From contig NZ_JABMKW010000008.1 in NCBI RefSeq assembly GCF_013204795.1, positions 496,001 to 560,000 on the forward strand: a stretch of DNA of 64,000 bases, written 5' to 3'. The notes beneath the pieces are model-generated. The model was not told the DNA's origin. It saw only the letters and a program-made list of their open reading frames with translations, and searched no databases. Source of the DNA: Pedobacter panaciterrae. GTDB taxonomy: Bacteria; Bacteroidota; Bacteroidia; Sphingobacteriales; Sphingobacteriaceae. This document shows, one piece after another, positions 41,848 to 49,286 of this stretch. Position 1 is the stretch's first letter. Every line of letters begins with the position of its first letter. A program made the position numbers and the translations under genes.

Positions 41848-42219
41848 ATGAAATGGTTTTTAGTAAGGTATATTTATGAAATAGTTTGCGGTGAGGGTAG
41901 TTACAAACCGCAGTTTGATGAACAATTAAGATTAATGCTAGCATTAAATAGTGCAGAAGCACTTTTAAAAGCAGAAGAAACAGCCAATAGTTTTCATCCG
42001 CCATTTAATAACTGTAGTGGCGAACTGGTAACCTGGAGATTTATTTGCATTGCTGATCTGCATGAAATTCAAACACCTGATGATGGTGCTGAAATAGCAT
42101 CAATAATGCATGAACCAATTGATGTCTCTGCTTTTTTAGATCAGATAGAAAAGAGACAGGCCTTTTTAAAAGAACATATACAACTTACAACTACAGAATT
42201 AGATTGTTTTGACAACTAG
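41848..42219 (+). CDS. DUF4288 family protein
   Basis: A 123-residue cytoplasmic protein with the DUF4288 pattern: WFLVRYIYEIVCGEG, FDEQLRLMLALNSAEALLKA, ..LVTWRFICIADLHEI.. and a C-terminal Glu-rich helix. The function is unknown to me. It lies 11 bases after the LiaF-like gene, and its stop overlaps the kinase gene start by 11 bases, so it is translationally coupled and probably belongs to the same signalling unit. Confidence 0.8.
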   Translation: MKWFLVRYIYEIVCGEGSYKPQFDEQLRLMLALNSAEALLKAEETANSFHPPFNNCSGELVTWRFICIADLHEIQTPDDGAEIASIMHEPIDVSAFLDQIEKRQAFLKEHIQLTTTELDCFDN

Positions 42220-43270
42220 ACCTCTATCAGTTCCACAGATCCAGAAGTTTGCCCTTGTTATATTTTTAGCCTGGGTAGCAATTTTTGTGTTCCTGTTTTA
42301 TTATACACTGAATTTTACGCTGCCTGTTTCTGTTGCTGACAGTTTAATAACAAATGGGCTATTGGCTATAGCATGTATTATTCTGAGTAATTTATTAGGT
42401 TATTACCAACCTAAAAATGAAACGATATTGTTTATACTGGTGTTAACTCTAATGCTGGCTCTGATCATCACTTTTGCAAGTAAGTTTGCACTAAACTTTT
42501 TGTTTGTAGATAACCTTACTTACCAAAGTTTTTTAAACTTGTCTTTATTGGTTCGCTTTATTATTGTATTTATATTTTTAGCCTGGTGTGCTTTAGCAAA
42601 TATATTATGGTACAGACTGGAAGAACAGTCTGCCACCCAGCAAAGATTGCTCACGGCTCAGAACTTATCAAAGGAAGCAGAATTAAATAAGCTAAGGCAT
42701 CAGCTGCAGCCACATTTTTTGTTTAACAGCTTGAACTCTGTATATGCCCTTACTATAGTAAATCCTAAAGAGGCAGGCACCATGATCACTAAGCTTGCCG
42801 CCTTTTTAAGAGGTACATTAAAACGTGATGATGAGGTTTGGGTTAGCGTAGGAGAAGAGATGGAATATATCCAGCTTTATCTTGATATTGAAAAAGTAAG
42901 ATTTAGCCACAGATTGAATATTGATATTAATATCGACGAGGATACGTTGAATCTGTATTTGCCAGGTACATTGTTACAGCCGATAGTAGAAAATGCAATA
43001 AAATTCGGCCTTTACAATACCTCGGCTGCAATTACAATCTCAATGCAAGTAAAGGTTGAAAATAATGTACTGGTGATTATGGTACAAAATCCTTATGATC
43101 CTGAAATGAAGGCGGCTGGCGGAACTGGTTTTGGTTTGTCTGCTATTAAAAGAAGGCTATATTTGTTGTTCGCTGATGAAAAATTGCTGAAAACAAAGGC
43201 TACAGAAGATAATTTATTTATAACAACGCTTAAAATACCTCAGGCAAATGATAAGAACAATACTAATTGA
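42209..43270 (+). CDS. LytS-type sensor histidine kinase
   Basis: A 353-residue membrane kinase. Four hydrophobic helices (about residues 12-130) precede a coiled linker, then a His_kinase domain with phospho-acceptor His169 in LRHQLQPHFLFNSLNS and an ATPase N box LLQPIVENAIKFG. The PHFLFNSLN motif identifies the LytS/YehU-type family, which pairs with LytTR response regulators. The start is TTG at 42209, inside the end of the DUF4288 gene; no ATG is available near there. It overlaps the next gene by 23 bases. Confidence 0.92.
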   Translation: MTTRPLSVPQIQKFALVIFLAWVAIFVFLFYYTLNFTLPVSVADSLITNGLLAIACIILSNLLGYYQPKNETILFILVLTLMLALIITFASKFALNFLFVDNLTYQSFLNLSLLVRFIIVFIFLAWCALANILWYRLEEQSATQQRLLTAQNLSKEAELNKLRHQLQPHFLFNSLNSVYALTIVNPKEAGTMITKLAAFLRGTLKRDDEVWVSVGEEMEYIQLYLDIEKVRFSHRLNIDINIDEDTLNLYLPGTLLQPIVENAIKFGLYNTSAAITISMQVKVENNVLVIMVQNPYDPEMKAAGGTGFGLSAIKRRLYLLFADEKLLKTKATEDNLFITTLKIPQANDKNNTN

Positions 43271-43988
43271 TGATGAACCCTTAGCCAGGGATATTGTGAA
43301 ACATTATCTGAGCGACTTTCCAAATATTGAGGTGGTGGCAGAATGCAATGATGGGTTTGAAGGTATTAAAGCGATCACTCAGCACCAGCCTGATTTTATT
43401 TTTCTGGACATACAAATGCCAAAAATTAATGGTTTTGAGATGTTGGAATTAGTAGAGAAACCGCCTGCGGTAATATTTACCACGGCATTTGATGAGTATG
43501 CAATTAAGGCGTTTGAAGTTAATGCGGTCGATTATCTATTAAAACCTATTGAAAAGAGCAGGTTTGATCTTGCTATGCAGAAACTACCATCAAGGTTGAA
43601 TAACAATAGTGATGAATCAACCAGAGAATTATTAGATTCTGCAGCGCTTAGTCCAACACAAAATAATAGGGTTGTAGTTAAAAAGAATGGGGTAATTAAA
43701 ATTATTGCCGTTTCTGATATTCACTACCTGGAGGCAGATGATGATTATGTGAAAATGAGTACCGTTGAGGGGATATTTCATAAGAATAAAACAATGAGCT
43801 TTTTTGAACAAACTTTGGACTCCGCTCAATTCATTAGGATACATCGTTCATATATTATAAATTTGGCGCAGGTTACTAAGATCGAGCTGAAAGAAAAGGA
43901 TAGTTATATTGTTCTTTTAAAATCGGATATATGGCTGCCAGTGAGTAAAACAGGGTATGTGAAGTTGAAAGCTGCACTAGGCTTATAG
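43248..43988 (+). CDS. LytTR-type response regulator
   Basis: A 246-residue regulator with an N-terminal receiver (Asp8-Asp9, phospho-acceptor Asp54 in FIFLDIQMPKINGFEM, Lys in YLLKPI) and a C-terminal LytTR DNA-binding domain (VVKKNGVIKIIAVSDIHYLE, TMSFFEQTLDSAQFIRIHRS). It is the cognate regulator of the LytS-type kinase upstream, with a 23-base overlap. LytTR proteins bind paired direct repeats; none was identified here. Targets may include the LiaF-like operon itself. Confidence 0.95.
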   Translation: MIRTILIDDEPLARDIVKHYLSDFPNIEVVAECNDGFEGIKAITQHQPDFIFLDIQMPKINGFEMLELVEKPPAVIFTTAFDEYAIKAFEVNAVDYLLKPIEKSRFDLAMQKLPSRLNNNSDESTRELLDSAALSPTQNNRVVVKKNGVIKIIAVSDIHYLEADDDYVKMSTVEGIFHKNKTMSFFEQTLDSAQFIRIHRSYIINLAQVTKIELKEKDSYIVLLKSDIWLPVSKTGYVKLKAALGL

Positions 43989-43992
43989 AAAA

Positions 43993-44035
43993 TTCTAATT
44001 CTATTTGCAATTAGAAAAAAATCGCACTATATTTG
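43993..44035 (+). promoter_or_regulatory. Promoter of rpmH, overlapping a small hairpin
   Basis: TTTG at 44004-44007 and TATATTTG at 44028-44035 have a 20-nt spacer, an exact match to the Bacteroidota consensus. The -33 element lies in the loop of an inverted repeat TTCTAATT/AATTAGAA (43993-44000 and 44009-44016), which may act as a weak terminator for the LytTR gene. The rpmH ATG is 42 bases after the -7 element. Confidence 0.75.
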
Positions 44036-44076
44036 CACCTCTTAATTAAAAAAATAGTCTAAGATATAATACAGTT

Positions 44077-44235
44077 ATGAAAAGAACATTCCAACCTTCG
44101 CAAAGAAAGAGAAGAAACAAGCATGGCTTCCGCGAAAGAATGGCTACAGCAAACGGTAGAAGAGTATTAGCTTCACGTCGTGCAAAAGGAAGAAAAAGAT
44201 TATCAGTTTCTGACGAACGTCGTCATAAAGCATAA
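44077..44235 (+). CDS. rpmH: 50S ribosomal protein L34
   Basis: A 52-residue, very basic protein: [20 protein letters not shown], then [19 protein letters not shown]. This is the highly conserved L34 of the large ribosomal subunit, a short protein sitting in the 23S rRNA core. It is followed by rnpA, yidD and tsaB, the usual bacterial rpmH-rnpA-yidD order. An excellent consensus promoter lies in front (44004-44035). Length is a few residues longer than the E. coli form (46), because of the C-terminal SDERRHKA. Confidence 0.96.
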   Translation: MKRTFQPSQRKRRNKHGFRERMATANGRRVLASRRAKGRKRLSVSDERRHKA

Positions 44236-44299
44236 TTTTTGATTGCAGCACGTTTAGGTGTTAGCAGATCAGGACATCTGCAAAGTTGCGATCAAAAAC

Positions 44300-44713
44300 A
44301 TGAACACATTTAACAAAGAAGAACGGTTATGTAGCAGGAAGTTAATTGACTTGCTATTTAAGAACGGTTCTTCTTTTTTATTATACCCCTTTCGCGTATC
44401 TTATTTATACGTAGATACAGCGCACAAATATCCTGTGCAGGTTGTAATTAATGTTTCTAAAAAACGCTTTAAAAGGGCAGTAGATAGAAACTTGATTAAA
44501 CGCCGCACCCGTGAGGTTTATCGCCTTGGGAAACAATCACAGCTTTACACATCTCTTGTCGGTTCTAATGAGCTATTGTTGCTTTCTGTGCAGTTTATTG
44601 GCAAGCAGATTTACGATTATTCATTTTTTGAGAAAAAAATGTCCGGAGTTTTTAAAAAATTAGTTGCAGCCGTTGGGACCAATGAAATGAAAAAAGCTGA
44701 TGGGGATAATTAA
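44300..44713 (+). CDS. rnpA: Ribonuclease P protein component
   Basis: A 137-residue basic protein, the RNase P protein subunit that helps the M1 RNA cut 5' leaders from pre-tRNAs. The RNR motif region [20 protein letters not shown] is clear, as is the start [19 protein letters not shown]. Start is set at ATG 44300; the frame opens with a GTG at 44258, but that extension is not family-like. It lies 64 bases after rpmH, and its 3' end overlaps yidD by 14 bases. Confidence 0.94.
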   Translation: MNTFNKEERLCSRKLIDLLFKNGSSFLLYPFRVSYLYVDTAHKYPVQVVINVSKKRFKRAVDRNLIKRRTREVYRLGKQSQLYTSLVGSNELLLLSVQFIGKQIYDYSFFEKKMSGVFKKLVAAVGTNEMKKADGDN

Positions 44714-44930
44714 AAAGCTAATTGGCTGGTTTTTTTTAGGCTTGATAAAGCTTTACCAATGGTTATTGTCTCCATTGCTTGGAGCAAGTTGCAGATATAC
44801 GCCTACTTGTTCTCAATATGGTATTGAGGCTATTAAAAAGCATGGTCCGTTTAAAGGAGGCTGGTTAACTTTGAAACGTATTGGCCGGTGCCATCCTTGG
44901 GGTGGTCATGGCCATGATCCTGTTCCGTAA
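44700..44930 (+). CDS. yidD: Membrane protein insertion efficiency factor
   Basis: A 76-residue YidD. The motif [20 protein letters not shown], then the [20 protein letters not shown] run and [14 protein letters not shown] end, are the family hallmarks, with conserved Cys residues. It helps insert membrane proteins by the YidC pathway. Start ATG at 44700 lies inside the end of rnpA, as in most bacteria. tsaB follows after 21 bases. Confidence 0.94.
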   Translation: MGIIKKLIGWFFLGLIKLYQWLLSPLLGASCRYTPTCSQYGIEAIKKHGPFKGGWLTLKRIGRCHPWGGHGHDPVP

Positions 44931-44951
44931 TGATATTTTTAATTTAAACTG

Positions 44952-45635
44952 ATGGCTACTATACTTCAAATTGAAACCGCTACACAAGTCTGTTCTGCTG
45001 CAATAGCACATGATGGTAAGACCATAGCTTTAAAAGAGCTAATGGCAAATAATATTCATGCCGGTAGCTTAACTTTGTTTATAAAGGAGGCTATGGATTC
45101 TACAGGATTGCAATTTGAGGATCTTGATGCTGTAGCAGTAAGTATGGGGCCAGGTTCTTATACAGGATTGCGTATTGGCGTTTCTACAGCAAAAGGACTG
45201 TGCTTTGCTCTTGATAAGCCATTAATTGCAATTCCTACTCTTCAAATGATGGCACAAGGATTTATGCTTCAAAATCCTGATTACGATGGACTGATTTGCG
45301 CAATGATTGATGCCAGAAGGATGGAGGTATTTACTTCTGTTTATGATAATAATCTTAGAACCGTGACTCCGGTTGTGGCCAAGATAATAGATGATCAGAG
45401 CTTTGCCGAGGATCTAAATGATAATGTAATAACTTTTATTGGCAACGGTGCCGCTAAGTGCGTTGGTGTGCTGAAGCAGGAAAATGCAAAATTTTCGGAA
45501 CTGAATTTTAACTCAGCATCTTACATGAGTAAACTTGCTCATGATGCCTATGCGTGTTCCAGATTTGAAGATGTTGCTTATTTCGAGCCCTTTTACTTAA
45601 AGGATTTTGTCTTAACTACACCTAAAAAAAAGTAA
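44952..45635 (+). CDS. tsaB: tRNA threonylcarbamoyladenosine biosynthesis protein TsaB
   Basis: A 227-residue protein of the ASKHA fold. The N-terminal ILQIETATQVCSAAIAHDGK, and VSMGPGSYTGLRIGVSTAKG motifs are those of TsaB, the partner that supports TsaD in forming t6A at position 37 of ANN-decoding tRNAs. Length fits the family (220-235). It is the last gene of the rpmH-rnpA-yidD group. An inverted repeat follows (45638-45671). Confidence 0.94.
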   Translation: MATILQIETATQVCSAAIAHDGKTIALKELMANNIHAGSLTLFIKEAMDSTGLQFEDLDAVAVSMGPGSYTGLRIGVSTAKGLCFALDKPLIAIPTLQMMAQGFMLQNPDYDGLICAMIDARRMEVFTSVYDNNLRTVTPVVAKIIDDQSFAEDLNDNVITFIGNGAAKCVGVLKQENAKFSELNFNSASYMSKLAHDAYACSRFEDVAYFEPFYLKDFVLTTPKKK

Positions 45636-45637
45636 GA

Positions 45638-45671
45638 CAGTTGTTCTGATATTTTGGTATTAGAACAATTG
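45638..45671 (+). terminator. Possible terminator after tsaB
   Basis: CAGTTGTTCT (45638-45647) can pair along ten positions, one a G-U, with AGAACAATTG (45662-45671), with a 14-nt loop. The following sequence ATTCTTCC is only partly T-rich, so termination may be weak. Confidence 0.4.
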
Positions 45672-45697
45672 ATTCTTCCAGGTCATTATCCTTCCGT

Positions 45698-45724
45698 GTC
45701 ATCTCGAACATCGTGAGAGATGAC
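45698..45724. repeat. REP-like palindrome
   Basis: GTCATCTC (45698-45705) pairs with GAGATGAC (45717-45724). The 12-mer GTCATCTCGAAC at 45698 recurs in inverted orientation at 590-601. Probably a member of the dispersed REP-like family seen near 474-601. Confidence 0.55.
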
Positions 45725-45764
45725 GACCGATCTAGAAATTAAACCATCATTGTGAATTTTTACT

Positions 45765-47213
45765 TCATCTCTTTTTAGAGAATACACTGAAAATGCGTTT
45801 GAAGAAACCTGTTTCCTGATCATCCAAGCCTGGTATATAGCTGCTGTTTTGGGGGTGTTCTACTGTATAGCCGAACTTAATACCTAATCCCATGTAAAAA
45901 GATGCACCATTATATCCTGACTTTGGCGATGTATCGGTTTTGATTGCTGCATAAGCGGTTCGAGTTGTCTTAAGGAGATTATCTGAACCTAAGAAGAACT
46001 CAAAGTTTGGGGTTTGATACATTCCCTGCATTCCAAAAAGAAACAGGTTATTGAAGTTGTAGATTGGAATTGCACTTATAGAAAAATCAGAATAGCGGAA
46101 TTTATTTACAAGGGCTGCATCACCGCCATTATAAAACAGATTTTTTGACACCATAAAACTAGGTGTATAGAAACTGTATGTTTTAGAAATCAGGAAATCA
46201 GCTTTGGCATTTGTGAGGGTATAAAAGCTTTTATTTACAGCATCATTTTTTACAATATCTGTAATCTGGTTTCTTATCCTTTGATCTTTATCCCTCGGAC
46301 TGCGGGGCGGGGTGTTTGGGCCATTATCCTCCGGGATTATGGTAGGATTAAGCATGTTGTCAAAATTGCTAACATAGGAACTGTTGCTCCATCGTATTAC
46401 GCCAAGGTCTTTTATATTAGCCATAATAAACACCCCGCTTTTTGAGGTATATGTTGTGCCAAAGCTTAGCGCAAGTCCCGGGTTTTTAAATGTAGGAATC
46501 AGGTCGTTAGTTTCTAAATCTTTGGCCTCCAGAAAACTTGCTTTATATGTACCTTTTAATGATAAAGCTATTTTATCCGTTGTTGGTCCGGGCTGGATGG
46601 CCGAATGGTCAGTCTTTAAACTGTTAAAGGAAATTCCACTTAATAAACTAATCTTAACACCGAAAGCAAGCTTTTTAGTATAGTTTTCTCTGTAGGTTAG
46701 ACTGAATTGATGATAAGATTGACCATATCCGCTATTGTTAAACGGATTTTTAGTTAAATTGGAATTGTTAATGAACCTGGTGTAATCATCTATTACGGCA
46801 AGCGATTCATTAGTGTATTTTGCATGAAGGTCTGTTCGCAATTGCCACGAAAAACCAATCTCCTTATGATACTTATAGGATTTAAATATCTTAAAATTGA
46901 ATAAATATATGTTGGAATTTTGATAGACGCGGTTTAGCTTATTCGTTCCGATTGGAATGTCTTTTACTGAAAGTTTTCCACTGCTAATTAATTTATGCAT
47001 TATATCCTCATTGCCTTTATTGATGGCATTTACTCCGAAATAGGGTAAGAAGAAATTTGAAGCATATTTTCGCGAGGAATCTAGAACGAATGTTTTTTGC
47101 GCTGGGTTCTCAAATCCATCAAATAAGGTTTTTGTATTGAAAAGACCATACTGTTGAGCTTTTAGCTGATTAAAAAGAAATAGAAATGAGAATAGGATCA
47201 GATATTTTCTCAT
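45765..47213 (-). CDS. DUF5723-like outer-membrane beta-barrel protein
   Basis: A 482-residue protein with a signal peptide (RKYLILFSFLFLFNQLKAQQ) and a beta-barrel-like sequence of alternating aromatic strands (FGVKISLLSGISF, LALSFGTTYTSKSGVFIMA, ASFYMGLGIKFGYTV). It matches the DUF5723 family common in Bacteroidota, of unknown function; probably an outer-membrane protein. Its 5' end overlaps the upstream gene by 4 bases, so it is translated with it. Confidence 0.75.
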   Translation of the reverse strand: MRKYLILFSFLFLFNQLKAQQYGLFNTKTLFDGFENPAQKTFVLDSSRKYASNFFLPYFGVNAINKGNEDIMHKLISSGKLSVKDIPIGTNKLNRVYQNSNIYLFNFKIFKSYKYHKEIGFSWQLRTDLHAKYTNESLAVIDDYTRFINNSNLTKNPFNNSGYGQSYHQFSLTYRENYTKKLAFGVKISLLSGISFNSLKTDHSAIQPGPTTDKIALSLKGTYKASFLEAKDLETNDLIPTFKNPGLALSFGTTYTSKSGVFIMANIKDLGVIRWSNSSYVSNFDNMLNPTIIPEDNGPNTPPRSPRDKDQRIRNQITDIVKNDAVNKSFYTLTNAKADFLISKTYSFYTPSFMVSKNLFYNGGDAALVNKFRYSDFSISAIPIYNFNNLFLFGMQGMYQTPNFEFFLGSDNLLKTTRTAYAAIKTDTSPKSGYNGASFYMGLGIKFGYTVEHPQNSSYIPGLDDQETGFFKRIFSVFSKKR

Positions 47214-48793
47214 AGTGAGTCATTTTCTAATATTAAAGAATCTTGAGCTAAAGGTTGTTGTTTCCTGCTCATCAAAACATTTGTTTGAAATTTACCATTA
47301 TCTCCGCTAAGTTGGTATATAAATGATTGATAATTTTTTAATCCCTTTTCAGATGTGATGTGTTTGTAGTAAGGCAGGTATATATTTTTTAGAAATATAT
47401 CTGAGGAATTATTGAGATCAATGAAGAAACTAATGCTGGAAGTATTTGGCAATTGATTGATGCTGTTGGCATAACTCTCTTTATTTATAAGAAGGTGGTT
47501 GTTTTTATAGTTGCTCAGGAAAGATTGTATTGTGCTGGCATTATTAGCAAAAACCATGTAATTATCTATAATGATATAGTAAGGCCTTTTAAATTTCTTA
47601 AATGGCTCTCCAAAATAAACATACAAGAGATCGTCCTCTTTAAATAGTTTAATGCCATCCCCATAATCTCCACTAAGATCTAGTAGTAACTGATCAACTT
47701 TTTCGCCGTTACTCAAATTGATCGCGCCAATTTTTTCTGCAGTGCTTAGCTGGAAGGTAATAAGCTGATCTTTGAAATATTTTGGGAATATCTGATTTGG
47801 ATCTATATGATATTTAAGACTAATGTTTTTTTGTACGTTAGTTACTTTATTTTCTTCTTTTTTACTGACGAACCAATTTTGTAGCTTTTCTTTCCAATTA
47901 CTGTAACTTTCTATAGTAAAAACAGTGTAGTTGGCAGTATTTTCCGGTAGAATATTGGTTATGGTAGTTTTTTGGGCATTGGAGCTAATGAATAATTCAT
48001 AGTAGTTTTTTGGATCATTATTTTGTGTTACACCTGTAAGTAGTACTTTTTCTTTACTGAAATTGTATACAAGCGATGCAAATGCAAGGTTATTATCAAG
48101 TACAGAAAGCTCTCCGCTAAGTTTGCCAGGCATGGTTGATTTTAACAGTTGAGGAAAGGTTTCGAAATTGATGTAAACTTCGGCGAGACTGTTTTTTGTG
48201 AGTCTCGTTGTCGATTTGATGTATTGGACAAATTTATTGTTACTGTTAGGGCTAGATAACGCATTTGAAATGGATTGAGCAGAGCTTGATAATAGTAAAA
48301 GGTTGTCTTTAGTGCCCAGATAGAATATCATGCTATCTGGTAGGGTTATAGTGGTTATCTTTTGTGAGGTATCTAATTGTAACTTAGCAGATGCCAATGA
48401 AATCAATAATTGATTTCTGTTGGATCCAGGATTTATCTGAGTGCTATATAACAAATCTATATGTTTGTCTTTTCCCGGAATGAGACTAATGTATATATTT
48501 TGTTTGCCAATAATACGGTTAATCTCTGGAGCTGACAGTATATGGTCCTTTATAGATTGCAGTTGAGCGAAATTGTCCTCTCCAATAATCTCCTGCAAAA
48601 TATCCTGACCTTTTAAGATGTCAAATATGCTTTTGTCGTTTTGAAATGAAAAGATGAGTGATGAGTTTGCTGTAGCTGCATATAAACTACTGTCATTGCT
48701 TTCCCGATCTGTATTTAGACCAGAAAAATACATGTAGGCCAGGGTTAAGATGGCGGTAAACAGAGCTATTATTATGACAAGAATTTTTTTCAT
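47210..48793 (-). CDS. Hypothetical membrane-anchored protein, 527 aa
   Basis: A 527-residue protein with one N-terminal membrane anchor (KKILVIIIALFTAILTLAYM) and a long periplasmic part rich in Ser, Asn and Leu, with alternating beta-like segments such as SLIFSFQNDKSIFDIL, NIYISLIPGKDKHIDLLYS and YIIIDNYMVFANNASTIQSF. I do not recognise a family with confidence; a DUF3352-like fold is possible. Its stop overlaps the DUF5723-like gene by 4 bases, so the pair probably works together at the envelope. Confidence 0.7.
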   Translation of the reverse strand: MKKILVIIIALFTAILTLAYMYFSGLNTDRESNDSSLYAATANSSLIFSFQNDKSIFDILKGQDILQEIIGEDNFAQLQSIKDHILSAPEINRIIGKQNIYISLIPGKDKHIDLLYSTQINPGSNRNQLLISLASAKLQLDTSQKITTITLPDSMIFYLGTKDNLLLLSSSAQSISNALSSPNSNNKFVQYIKSTTRLTKNSLAEVYINFETFPQLLKSTMPGKLSGELSVLDNNLAFASLVYNFSKEKVLLTGVTQNNDPKNYYELFISSNAQKTTITNILPENTANYTVFTIESYSNWKEKLQNWFVSKKEENKVTNVQKNISLKYHIDPNQIFPKYFKDQLITFQLSTAEKIGAINLSNGEKVDQLLLDLSGDYGDGIKLFKEDDLLYVYFGEPFKKFKRPYYIIIDNYMVFANNASTIQSFLSNYKNNHLLINKESYANSINQLPNTSSISFFIDLNNSSDIFLKNIYLPYYKHITSEKGLKNYQSFIYQLSGDNGKFQTNVLMSRKQQPLAQDSLILENDSL

Positions 48794-48890
48794 TTGCGGT
48801 TACTACAAATTTAATTTTAATAGTTGGGATTAATAATAAATGCTTCAAGTTTGTTAAGTTTGTTTTCTCAAATTGTGGGTTTAGAATATA

Positions 48891-49286
48891 ATGGATAGAC
48901 GTATATTGGTAACTGCATCATTATTTGGAGCTATTGCAGTAATGCTTGGAGCTTTTGGTGCACATGGCTTAAAGAATGTATTGGATGCCGGCTCTATTGA
49001 GATCTGGACAAAAGGAGTGGAGTATCAGTTTTATCATACCTTCGCATTACTTTTTCTTGCTCAATTTAAAGGTCGGGAAGCCGCGCAAGGCAAGTTCGTA
49101 AACCTGGCGTATGTTTTTTTTACATTTGGCATATTGCTTTTTTCCGGGTCGTTGTATTTGCTCGCAACACGAAGTGTTACAAACATTGGCTTTGTAAATT
49201 ACATTGGTCCGGTAACTCCTATTGGAGGGTTATTGTTGATTCTTGGCTGGTTGTCGCTGCTTTTAGCGGCTTTAAAAAGTAAATAA
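48891..49286 (+). CDS. DUF423 family membrane protein
   Basis: A 131-residue protein with four predicted helices. The sequence LFGAIAVMLGAFGAHGLKNV at the N-terminus and VEYQFYHTFALLFLAQF are the DUF423 (YgdD/YwdK) signature. The function is unknown; the family is common and often linked to housekeeping loci. Its stop overlaps the priA start by one base (TAATG), so the two are coupled. Confidence 0.9.
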   Translation: MDRRILVTASLFGAIAVMLGAFGAHGLKNVLDAGSIEIWTKGVEYQFYHTFALLFLAQFKGREAAQGKFVNLAYVFFTFGILLFSGSLYLLATRSVTNIGFVNYIGPVTPIGGLLLILGWLSLLLAALKSK

